Shown one piece after another: positions 21,033 through 31,161 of a stretch of 64,000 bases of DNA (position 1 is the first letter of the stretch; each line of letters starts with the position of its first letter). Position numbers and translations under genes: made by a program. Source of the stretch: Tricholoma matsutake (lineage: Eukaryota > Basidiomycota > Agaricomycetes > Agaricales > Tricholomataceae); contig AP026548.1 of assembly GCA_026075535.2 (NCBI GenBank), positions 6,076,001 to 6,140,000 of the forward strand. The letters are read 5' to 3'. Under the pieces are notes generated by a model that did no database searches, had not been told where the DNA came from, and saw only the letters and a program-made list of their open reading frames with translations.

Positions 21033-24000
21033 AACAGTGGCCTGATACGACGCCAGTCACCGCTGTAGTCTCCCTAGGGTCTGTACTCTTAGCTACCATG
21101 AATAGACAATCTATGCACCTGTCTATTCGGGTAGCTGAGTCAGACAATGGGAAAGACATTGCAACAAATGCGCTCCTCAACTCTGGAGCAGGAGGAGTTG
21201 TTATTGACTCGAAATTCATCAAACAAGAAGGGATCAAGACATATCCCTTAGGCTATACCATCCAGGCCACAAATGTAGATGGAACCTTGAACAGACAGGG
21301 AACGATCACAAGATACGTGAAAGGGAAGCTCCACATCAATGGATGGAGCTGCCCAATGGAATACCTAGTTGCTGGACTAGGCAAAGAATTGGTAATCCTG
21401 GGCCTGTCATGGCTGCAGGAGGTGAACCCGATCATCGACTGGAAGAAGGGAACTCTTGAGTTCTGAGATGAAGAACGATGGGCTCAGATCAAACGAATCT
21501 TGGAAAAGACAAGAAGAGCCGAATGGGCCCTCCTGAACACCCTAAACCTTCCTAGGGTAGACGCCGAAAGGGAGGCGCCAAATGACAGAATGGCACGAAT
21601 TCGACACATCGTGGCCAAAACAAGAAAAAGACTCTCTGAAGAGAAGGAGAGAAACCTTGCCTGAGCACAGCTAGCTGTGGCAAAGATGAGAGAAAGGCTC
21701 GCTGAAGAAAAAGAGAGGAGTCTTGCCTGAGCCCGATTGGCCATGGCAAAAACAAGAGAAAGGCTTTCAGAGAGGAAAGCAAAAGAGCTGAATTCAGTCC
21801 AGAAAGCCATCACAAAGACCAGGAGCAGCAACACCCCTAAACAAGCCAGAGGCCTTGAAGCAGCATGATGTGCTGTCGCCAAGACCCGAGAAAACCAGAA
21901 GAAGAAACAACTGGAAAAGGGCAAAAACAAAGAATGCGACAGGGCACAATGAATTGTGCAAAGGATGAAGGAATTGCTAACCTCCACAGGGGAGGGAAGC
22001 ACCGGCAAAAGGAACGTGAAAACGACACTACGAAACAGGATAAACTACCCTCGACAACAGACTACCCCGACCCACGATTATAGGACTCCAGATCACGGTA
22101 CCATCAACGCCGAAATGTCTATGCCCAGGGAGACCCCCCCTCAGGTAAAGATTGAAGAGGTACCCAATGAAGAACTACTGGCAGACACTGGCATGGAAAT
22201 ATGAGCAATGGAACCAACCCCCAAACGAGATATAATTGAGGATGACTCAATACTAATTGCATACGTACAAGGTGAACCAGTCATCGGCCTATTTGGACCA
22301 GCCGTAGAACTGCCCCTGATGAAAGAACATCGAGAACTGACACACAAACTCATCCGAAAGACAAACACCATTGGCAGACTCGTGAAAGGCAAGGGCTCCC
22401 CACGATACCTACTCAACTCCGACATATTAATCAGAGCAAAGACATCCATATCTCAACGACTGGCACATGAACAAGAGGAGGGAAAGGAGACTAGCCAACA
22501 GACCCTGGACGACTTGCTGCCACCAGAATACCAGAAATACAGACAGGTATTCAAAAAGGCCGCATCTGAATGATTCCTGGAATCAAGACCATGGGATCAT
22601 GCAATTGACTTGAAGGAAGGCTTTGTACCGAAGGATTGCAAAGTCTACCCATTGACACCAAAAGAACAAGAGAAACTCAATGAGTTTCTAGACAAAAACC
22701 TGGAGAAAGGATACATCCGACCGTTGAAATCACCCATGGCATCCCCATTCTTCTTTGTGTCGAAGAAGGACTCTGACGCTCTATGACCTTGCCAAGACTA
22801 TCGCTATCTGAACAAAGGAACAATCCGGAACAACTACCCCCTGCCACTGATCGGAGACCTCTTGGACAAGCTGAAGGGAGCAAGATTTTTCATGAAACTT
22901 GATATTTGATGGGGATATCATACCATACGGATAAAGAAAGGAGATGAGTGGAAGGCAGCATTCAAGACTAACCGAGGGCTATTCGAGCCAATGGTGATGT
23001 TCTTTGGGCTGTGCAACTCACCAGCGACATTCCAGGCCATGATGAATGATCTCTTCTGAGATATGCTAGATGAAGGATGGCTCATCATCTATATGGACGA
23101 CATCCTGATCTTCTCAAAGATGGAAGAAGAACACTGGATAAGGACCGAAAGGGTTCTTGAACAACTGCGGCAATGCGATCTCTACCTGAAGATAGAGAAA
23201 TGCAAATTCAACGTACAGGAAGTCGACTTCTTGGGCATGATCATCAGGCCCGACGAACTCGCAATGGACAACATGAAGCTGGCTGGGATCAAGGACTGGC
23301 CCACGCCAAAGACAGTGAAGGATGTGAGATCCTTCCTAGGATTTGGGAACTTCTATCAAAGATTCATTGGACACTTCGCGGATCTGGCCAGACCGCTGAA
23401 TGATTTGACAAAGAAGAACCAGAAATTTGAATGGACGAACGGCTGCCAGCAGTCGTTCGATGCGCTGAAAAGGAAATTCAATGAAGCCCCAGTACTGCTG
23501 ATGCCAGACGCAATGAAGCCATTCGTGGTGGAATCTGATGCCTCGAAATTTGCGACAGGTGCAGTACTCAGACAACAGGATGCCAACAGAGACTGGCACC
23601 CATGTGGCTATATCTCACATTCTTTCAATGAAGCCAAAAGAAATTACAAGATATATGACAGGGAACTACTGGGAGTGATCTGAGTGCTAGAAACATGGAG
23701 ACACTACCTACAGGGGACACCATTCCCTGTGACGGTACTGTCCGATCACAAGAACCTGACGTATTTCTGTCAGGCACAGAAACTGAACCAACGACAGGCT
23801 AGATGGAGCATCTACCTGTCACAATTCGACCTGAAGCTACAACACATACCCGGATCACAGATGGTACAATCTGATGCCCTATTGAGGAGAGCAGATCATA
23901 TAGCTGAAGAAGACACCAATAAGGAGGACAAGACCATCCTTGCTGACGAACTGTTCATCAAAACAATTGACACTGAGCTCCAGGGAGCCCTGGTCTCAGC

Positions 24001-25417
24001 AATAATGAAGGACGACCTCGTAAATGATGCTTTACGAGCCCTGAAGAACAATGGAACCCCCCCAATCAAGTCTGCATTGGAGGACTGGAAATTCAAAGAC
24101 GGCCTGCTCTTTTTCAAGGACAGGTGCTATGTGCCACAGGATGAGACCCTCTGCCGAGCAATCATATGGAAATACCATGATAACATCACGACAGGGCACC
24201 CTGGACAATGGCAGATGATTGAACTGATCCGACGAGACTACTGGTGGCCAGGAATGGCTAACTTCATCAAGAAGTACATTGAAGGCTGCGCAAAATGCCA
24301 GCAAATGAAGATCAACACCCACCCAACAACCCCACCCCCAACACCAATATCATCCAATGCCAGCAGACCATTTGAGCTGGTAACGACAGATTTTATTATG
24401 GACCTGCCTGTAATAAATGGATTTGACTCAATCATTGTCATGGTAGACCATGGTCTTACGAAGGGGGTAATTTTTATCCCTTGGGCGAAGACGATCAACA
24501 CACTTGGCACTGCAGACCTCTACCTGCGCCATGTGTACACAAGATTTGGACTCCCCGGAAGAATCATCTCAGACAGAGACCCTCGATTTGTGTCCAAACT
24601 CTTCCGAGAACTCGGACAACTGTTCAGAATCAAGCTATCCATGAGCACCGCCTATCACCCCCAGACCGACAGAGAAATGGAGCAAGTAAACCAAGAACTA
24701 GAAGTTTACCTCCACATGTTCTGTTTGAACAAACCCGAAGATTGGGAACATTATCTCCCAATGGCAGAATTCGTGCACAACCAGAAGATGCACTCCGCAG
24801 TAAAACATTCGCCATTTTACTTGATGATGGGATATCAACCATGCACTATCCCCACCTCTTATGAAAAGACGAACGTGCCAGCCACCAAACAGAGAATCCA
24901 GGAACTTCTCTCTGCGAGAAGGGAAGCTCTTGCTGCACACAAACTAGCCAGACAGGCTATGGCTGCCCGAATGAAAGGGCGATATGAACCGTTCAAGGTT
25001 GGAGAACAAGTATGGCTTGACTCCAAGAACCTGAAGATGGGCTACCCAACGAGAAAATTGGCGCCAAAACGAGAAGGGCCCTTCTTGATTGAAGATGCCT
25101 TGTCGAGAACAACATACCGATTGAAACTGCCACCAGGATGGAAGATCCACCCGGTATTCCATGCGGCTTTACTCACATGATACCATGAGAATGACACTCA
25201 TGGGCAAAACTTCCTGACTCCACCACCCGACCTTGTGGAAGGAGAAAACGAATACGAGGTGGAAGCGATCATCGCACACAAGAGGCATGGCAAGACATGC
25301 CATTACCTCGTGAAATGGGTTGACTACCTGACATCCGAAAACACATGGGAACCCAAATCAAACCTGAAGAATGCCCCCGAGATCCTGATGGCATATAAGA
25401 AGAGGTACCATCTCTGA
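21023..25417 (+). pseudogene. pol: G1 copy 2 pol
   Basis: Protease region 21098-21466: the catalytic triplet reads LLNSGAGG, Asp replaced by Asn (codon AAC at 21179-21181; copy 1 has GAC). The KTR-repeat linker is at about 21580-21900. RT has [29 protein letters not shown] and intact YMDD at 23090-23101. RNase H follows ([18 protein letters not shown]). The longest clean block, 23684-25180, covers the end of RNase H and integrase ([17 protein letters not shown]) up to the GPY-like part (GPFLIEDALS). Chromodomain: 25235-25417. TGA codons at 21464, 22784, 23057 and 25178 stand where copy 1 has CGA. Confidence 0.92.
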
Positions 25418-25560
25418 CGAGAACCCAAGAAATCCCCACTATCTGAACCAAACGACACTCCTGATACCCCCTAAATGACGATTGACCCACTGAACGTTGA
25501 CGCCCTTCACGTTCACTCCCACCCCACCCCCTTTCAATAAAGAACGAATACAAGAAGAAC

Positions 25561-26029
25561 ATGGCGACTGGACGACGAGTCATTGACCAGTCACCAAGAA
25601 CAAACAGACTGCCAGGGCAACCCTCTTGGGAATGCCCACATGGAATCACATTCTGGATAAACAGAGACGACTGGATAAAGAGAGTATCCTCAACTTGCCC
25701 AACATGTGCGAAGGAGCACAAAGATGGATTTGACCTGGGTAAAAGCACAATTTGAGGAGTGGTGCTTCGAAGAAGAGTTAGACAGCAGAGACTATCTCCC
25801 TGAACAATTTGTTGTTGACCACGATGGTCTGACCCCAGGCAGGAGACCACTAGTGGGGATTGGCCCACTACTGTGGAATGACCTTCAGTGGAACACCCAC
25901 TACGACGAAGAAAGCGGATTCGAGCTGGCAAGGCAGCTCTTATTTGGACGACACAGAGAACTGGGGACATTGCTGCGTTCCAGCCAACACCCCCATACAC
26001 CGACACCCTGGACCACTGAGCACAACTAG
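25561..26029 (+). pseudogene. Accessory ORF B between pol and 3' LTR (G1 copy 2)
   Basis: The ATG at 25561 begins MATGRRVIDQSPRTNRL; the protein has CPHGITFWINRDDWIKRV and a CPTC pair, and ends by frameshift near 25750. The second half is in another frame (25706-26029: VKAQFEEWCFEEELD, WNDLQWNTHYDEE, RELGTLL). Family G2 has a clear homologue at the same position (about 61203-61677), so a protein of about 155 residues is conserved between two LTR families. The CPHG...CPxC pattern could bind zinc. It does not match an envelope-like or other domain I know. Confidence 0.65.
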
Positions 26030-26310
26030 GTGTGAACCGATCATCTGCAAAGATGTAAAACTACAGTGATTACCCTTGATACTGCGCAAACCCTATACAC
26101 CCCTCCCCCTTCTGACGACACCACTGACTCTTTGACACCACTGCTAAAGGCAGTATAAAATGAAAAGAACCTGATCACGGTCCAAGCTTGGACACGAACG
26201 ATCCCTCCATTGTACCCCTTGACCCCAACCTACCCACATAACCAGACCACGCCCAATCAGACCAGGAAGGAGAGACAAAGATTTAGGTTGAAGTGTGGAA
26301 CTTTTGACCA

Positions 26311-26321
26311 TAGTGGGGGGG
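26311..26321 (+). promoter_or_regulatory. Polypurine tract of G1 copy 2
   Basis: TAGTGGGGGGG lies three bases before the 3' LTR, in the usual place of the plus-strand primer. Confidence 0.6.
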
Positions 26322-26324
26322 TAA

Positions 26325-26934
26325 TGTTACAATTTTCCTTGTAACTCATGGAACCCGACGCACCCGACGATCCCCTCCAGACAGGAGGCACCCCTTGATT
26401 CATGCCTAGGGCATGTCCTTGACACCAGACACACACACGACGCATGCCGACTGCATGCATTCGATCCCCTTCCCATGGAAGGCACCCTTGATGCATGGTG
26501 ACTCCATGCACCTGAATCCACTCCCACACATGCTGTGATATGACAGCCCCCTGACATGAGGTCTGTGACATCGGACACCTCATGCTAGGCATGAGGCCTA
26601 TTGTTTCTATTCATACCTGATACACATCTACCTTTCTGATTGGATGATAAAGACCTTCCTACTAGTATAAGTACTGCGACTTGTAGTAGGGATGTCCTTA
26701 GTTTAGATCTAGGCATTCTACAGCCTTAACTTGCAACTCACAAACTTACTCGAAACCACTAAGGAAGCCCCTTAGTGCGTGAACCTGAATGACTCTACGC
26801 AGAAGCCCTGCTAGAGTGCACTACCTATCTTACATCGGATGCTCCGAGTAAGACTAGTGCCGAACGACTTGTCGAGGAAGCACCTCATCAAATGACATCG
26901 ACTAGATCGAGTGGTTGAGGCTTTGCCCTTAACA
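26325..26934 (+). repeat. 3' LTR of G1 copy 2 (610 bp)
   Basis: Same termini as the 5' LTR. About 60 bp are missing between two GACATCGGA words (near 26565-26575), consistent with deletion between direct repeats. Downstream target duplication is CACAT. Confidence 0.94.
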
Positions 26935-27023
26935 CACATTCTTTCGGCCAACTCATCCTCCCCTCCTTCTCTCATCTGCCTTCTGAGGCTTTTTCAATGC
27001 TTCATCACCATCCTGTCCCCACC

Positions 27024-27440
27024 CATGCCTGCACAACCCAACAAACACAAAACAGGGGGCCCAAATGATGAACTAACATTGTTTGGGCCCTCAGGTATGT
27101 TTTTTTTTAGTTGATTTCTTTCTTTTACTGACTAATTGTTTTCTTCATTTTTAGGTTTCTGCATCTCGACAATGACATTGCCCACCTGCCGAATGACACA
27201 CACAAGCCATACAGGTACCCAACACAAGCCCTGCACTGCCGCTGTGAGCCTCTGCTCACAGGGCGGCAAAGGGCCTGTTTCTGGACTATGATGACCACAG
27301 ACACCAGCACCCTATGCTGCCGCTGCAAGCCTCTGCTCGCAGGGTGGCAATGGGCCCTTTCCTGGACAATGACAACCACCACGGCCGATGCCACATCACA
27401 CAGCACCACCACCCCATCTGCAAGCTGCTGCTCATAGCCT
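27024..27440 (+). other. Possible spliced gene fragment
   Basis: An ATG near 27025 opens MPAQPNKHKTGGPNDELT and continues to GPSG. There the DNA reads GTATGT, followed by a pyrimidine-rich stretch with ACTGAC near its middle and TTTTTAG, a plausible 58-nt fungal intron (about 27094-27151). The sequence after it can be read openly for some distance but becomes Cys-rich and repetitive (two copies of a CRC-PLL segment). No family recognised; it may be a decayed exon. Confidence 0.25.
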
Positions 27441-27454
27441 ATGGAGTCATAGGA

Positions 27455-27815
27455 GGATATGGAGGTACTGACAATGATGGAACCCAGGACAACGAATGTG
27501 GGGGATAGCAAACAGCAGGGACAATGAACATGGGGGACAGCAAATAGCAGGGACAACAAAGGGCAGGGACAATGAACCAGGGGGACAACAAATGGCAGGG
27601 ACAACAGGGACAACAAACAGCGGGGATGACAGGGACAGATGACACAGGGACAATGAATGATGGGGATGACAAACACAGGGACAACCAATGGCAGGGATGA
27701 CTAATGGCATGGACAACTAATGGCAGGGATAACAAATGCGAGGACAACAAACATGGGGACAACAAATGCAGGGACAACAAACACATGGACAATGAATGGC
27801 TGGGATGACACAATG
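27455..27815. repeat. Minisatellite of GGGACAACAAATGGCA-like units
   Basis: Irregular tandem units of about 15-17 bp built on GGGACAACAAATGGCA and GGGACAATGAA cover the interval. ORFs on both strands here are repeat artefacts. Confidence 0.8.
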
Positions 27816-27827
27816 ACCCCACCCTCA

Positions 27828-28532
27828 CTACAAATGCGAGATAGTGGCAGCCTCATTCCAATTGACCCGGGAAGCCAGTTCCCAGAAGTCCACATTATAC
27901 TTCACTATTCTTCCACCTTTCTTCATCATGAGTTCTGAAAGAGCTTTTTCCATGTCCCCGACTGGGTCGTGAGGACCAAAATTACTTTTCAACTCACTAA
28001 AAAATACCTTGTAGTTCCACATCCAATGGGCAGAATTTGTTGGGCTGTTGAGTCTAGGTTCAAACCAGCTAATGGCTGACCCTTTGAGGTAGGAAAGGAT
28101 GAATAGGATCTTCTTTTCATTAGAGGTGAAGACCTGAGGACGATCGTGGAAGTGAAGGTTGCATGAGACTAGGAAGTCCTGAAGTTTCCTGGGATTGGCC
28201 CCCTCAAAAGTGTCAGTATCATGAACTTTGATCTTCTCAGTCTTGGGTGCTTGGTTCTGCCAGAGGGTTCAGAGACTATCTGAGAGCTCAAAGAGAGCAT
28301 TGAGGAACCTATCTCCTGGATCAGGATTTCCGCCATTGGGAGGTAGAGGGTCATCAGGGTCATCAGGATTGGGGTCATCCCCAGGGCCATCAGGACTGCT
28401 AGGGTTGTCAGGTCCACCAGGAAGTCCGTCCTCTTGACCTGGACCTTCCTCATCAAAGGGGTTAGATTGCCCAACATTCTCTGCATACTCAAGTGGAGTC
28501 ATATTCTGAGGGGTCTCTGGAGGTTGAGACAT
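27828..28532 (-). pseudogene. gag: Element A' gag, N-terminal part
   Basis: It starts MSQPPETPQNMTPLEYAENV. A Pro/Gly/Asp-rich segment follows, then a leucine-rich start of the capsid core (GDRFLNALFELSDSL) with a stop after it. The core continues with FEGANPRKLQDFLVSCNLHF and LSYLKGSAISWFEP and ends near FSELKSNFGPHDPVGDMEKA, KYNVDFWELASRVNW at the minisatellite. This is a typical Ty3/gypsy gag; element A encodes the same order and adds the CCHC knuckle that is missing here. Confidence 0.85.
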
Positions 28533-28635
28533 GATGTTAGCACTGATGGAGGGTGCTCCAGAACCAATTTGCCTGAATATGTTGGATGGTCTGGTGGATG
28601 CACCAAAAGTTGAAGCGTGCCTAGGGGAAGGGAGT

Positions 28636-29058
28636 TATAAGGGCAACCTCAGCCTCTAGCAAAGGGAAATCCGAAGTTAAAATTATGCTACATAATACAG
28701 GGATTGGGGGTGCACCTAGCAAAAGGAAATCCGAAGAGAAAACTCTAAAGATCCCTTTGCCAGTGCCCAGTATATGTGAAAACTGCAAAAATCAAATAAT
28801 AACTAAAAATAGAAAAGGCGGAGATAGGCTGATCAAGGCCGCCGCATGACGTAATACCAAGGGGTAGATGTCAGAAGGGTACTCCATCTTTAAATATAAA
28901 ACTGTCAACAGGCACAAATGTGATAGAAAGGGAAATTAGTAATAAAATAAGGGAAAAATCATAGAAAATGAAGAATAGAAGGAAACGAGGCGAGAAAAAA
29001 TATAGGACAAACGTAAAAAATAGGAGAAACACATGGGACACCCTCTAGTCCCCTTACA
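28636..29058 (-). repeat. R repeat copy 2 (423 bp)
   Basis: Homologous over its length to 11146-11571, same end sequences. Flanks are GGAGT (28631-28635) and GAAGT (29059-29063). The uninterrupted homologous site in element A reads TACTCCCC near 53403-53415 (GGAGT on the other strand), so the duplication is real with one later mutation. Confidence 0.8.
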
Positions 29059-29759
29059 GAAGTATAGATCGGTGGATTGCTGATAATCCTGGTACCGCAC
29101 CAGCATGGCAGGAGTTTCTTGTAGTTCGTTGAGTCTGTGACTCCTACTGAGTCATAGGAAAAGATGGAATGGATTTGACGAGAGAAGTGAGAGTTTGTAA
29201 ATACTGTTAAGTACTGAGCTGGAAGGGGAAGTTGTCAGAATTCTGGTCGTACCCAGATGATAGAAGTTGTAGAGGATGGATCAAGTAAGACAGGGAATCC
29301 TACAGAAATCTGGGGCAGGGTTTACTTGATGTGTTGTACCAAGTGGGGGAGCAGAAAGGACCTGGCTTCAACTTATAAGAAGTTGCGCCCTTCTCCTCGT
29401 CAAGTGTCCTAATTTCAAGGCAAGGGTAAGGAAGATGACCAGAGGTCTGGAGAATTTCTGGAGAGGATGAGCAAGAGTTCGAGATCGACTTAAGAATGTA
29501 ATTGGAGTTTTAAAGAGGATAGAATTAAGTGGGAGACTTGGTTGATTTACAAACTGCTGATACAAGATGAAAGTAGCTAGCTTAAATACTAAAGTCTGGA
29601 GGCAATAGGGGTTTCTGAGGCTGTGATAATTGCAAACCAGCTTCCAAGATAAATAACCTGAAACCATTTCATTGAATTAGAAATGAGGGAATTTCACCTC
29701 TAGGCAGTGCTGCTGATAGGACCCCTATATGCAGTCCTCACCTCATCCTCTTTTGAGGT

Positions 29760-30607
29760 GAGACGATGAGAGGAGAAGTGAGTGGGGAATAGATCCTTCA
29801 CTCTGTTTCCAGGGGTGTTTTCTTCCCCAAAGGGGTCGAATTCATAAGTGCCAGCACAGCCATTGAAGTGACAGAGGGGCCTTGCAGGGTGAGTGTGTGT
29901 AGCACATCCCCACCCCAGAGTCCAAGCTTGTGGGGGTGGGTGCTGCCCACGTGTTTTGCCCCCAGAATAGCTCTGAGGGGGTGGGATGGGGCCAGCAGGG
30001 GGGGTCTGAGCACCCCCTTGTCAACTAGTCAGCGCAGTAACAACTGCATAGGCAGTAGTCCTGTGATACTTTCCAGTCCACCTATAGGAGTGGTACAGAA
30101 TGCACCAGTGATCCAATGTGCAGCGATGGACTGCACTTGGGCCAATGTCTTGATGACACCTTTGACGTGTGCACCTTTGAAGTGCCAGAGTCTCAGCCCA
30201 TATGTCATAATGGGTACGACACATGAGCGGTAGAGGAGGCATTTCTGCATGGGGTTTAACCCTCTGACAGAACTGCCTAGCATTCCCATTGCCCTCGCCA
30301 TAGTGAGGGCTTTGGTGGAGTAGAATTGCATGTGCTCCTTGAAGGAGAGTTTGTGATCGAAGAAGAACCCCAAGTACCTCCAGGTGACTTTGGGCTTGAG
30401 GGGGGAGTTGCCCATGTAAGGGGCGAATCCCAGATCGATAGGTAGAGGAGTGAATCTCCTCAACCTTGAAAAGTGGAATGTTTCAGACTTGTCGTGTTCC
30501 AGGACAAGTCTGAGGGATGTGAATGCCTGGAAAATCCAGCCATATGCTTCTCTGAGGAGGGGGAGATTATCCTCCAACCATGGGGAGTGGGTGATGAGGG
30601 TGCCATC
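29760..30607 (-). pseudogene. LINE (non-LTR retrotransposon), 3' half of RT and C-terminus
   Basis: Starting from the copia insertion, 30607-30029 continues the RT after the active site: SLRLVLEHDKSETFHFSR, KPKVTWRYLGFFFDHKLSFK (the conserved WRYLG block), KALTMARAMGMLGSSVRGL, YRSCVVPIMTYGLRLW and VQSIAAHWITGAF. The last part, to about 29760, is partly frame-shifted (DPFGEENTPGNR). It ends next to the truncated LTR of element A'. No poly(A) or simple 3' repeat was found. Confidence 0.85.
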
Positions 30608-30912
30608 TGTTGAAATTAATCCCTGATGCATGCTGTATACATGAGGCAATACATGCAGCATACACATGTATACATGAGGCGATACATGCAGCATATGCAT
30701 GTTACTGCGCTTACTGCGCATACATGTGGTAAACACATTCCCGAGTCATGTGACATCCTTAATATTATGTATATAAGGAGAACCTGTACCGTAGTAGGAA
30801 TACAGGGTTCTTACCTCTGCTAACCCTAGCTGTAAGTCTAACTAAACCCCAGGTAGGTTGTAAGGAACGTGTTGTCTCTTCCCCTGTGTAGCATATATAG
30901 TCTGCTCCAACA
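30608..30912 (+). repeat. 5' LTR of copia element (305 bp)
   Basis: TGTTGAAATT...CTCCAACA. It contains two units of a 33-bp repeat built on ACATGAGGCAATACATGCAG and a TATA-like TATATAAGG near 30770. Confidence 0.95.
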
Positions 30913-30924
30913 GGTTATGGGCCC
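30913..30924 (+). promoter_or_regulatory. Copia primer-binding site, half-tRNA iMet type
   Basis: GGTTATGGGCCC directly follows the LTR. It is complementary to the anticodon arm of initiator tRNA-Met (…GGGCCCAUAACC), the internal-fragment priming known for copia-group elements, rather than to a tRNA 3' end. Confidence 0.7.
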
Positions 30925-31161
30925 TGCTGGGCACGTCGCGAACGCGCTTTAATTAGCTGCGAACGACGTTGACTTCATCGTCTCCAAATTATAACCTTGC
31001 GCTCTTCGTGAGCTGCATTGTGCTCCCTGCGAGCTGCATATAAAACCTAGGTTGACTAGGGTTAACCACTCTGAAGGAGTGTTTTCTCCTGAGAATGTTA
31101 AACGTGTTTTATTGAGTAAAAAGACTGATTGAGCACTTTTAACAGCTGCCACCACAGAATC

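Larger units (their letters stand above)
19150..26934 (+). mobile_element. Complete Ty3/gypsy chromovirus, family G1 copy 2
   Basis: Full structure: 5' LTR 19150-19819, self-priming site 19822-19833, gag, -1 frameshift site, pol with chromodomain, accessory ORF B, polypurine tract 26311-26321, 3' LTR 26325-26934. Target duplication CACAT stands at 19145-19149 and 26935-26939, so the ends are certain. Stops in gag and pol (many of them TGA where copy 1 has CGA) and a protease Asp-to-Asn change make it non-autonomous. The two LTRs differ by a deletion of about 60 bp in the 3' copy. Confidence 0.95.
27828..29735 (-). mobile_element. Gypsy element A' (5' part), split by an R repeat
   Basis: Minus-strand homologue of element A (52701-55163). 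It contains an LTR/leader region (29735-29059 and 28635-28533) and the start of gag (28532-27828). Its left side ends at the minisatellite, its right side at the LINE 3' end, so the LTR lacks its first ~70 bp and everything after the gag core is missing. The R repeat (28636-29058) sits in the leader; element A provides the empty site. Confidence 0.82.

Noticed and set aside
27455..27815. CRISPR-like array
   Set aside because: Units are contiguous and degenerate without unique spacers, and the context is eukaryotic.
27125..27895. Cys/Pro-rich ORFs such as 187 residues on the minus strand
   Set aside because: They are translations of the minisatellite; equal-length ORFs exist in several frames.
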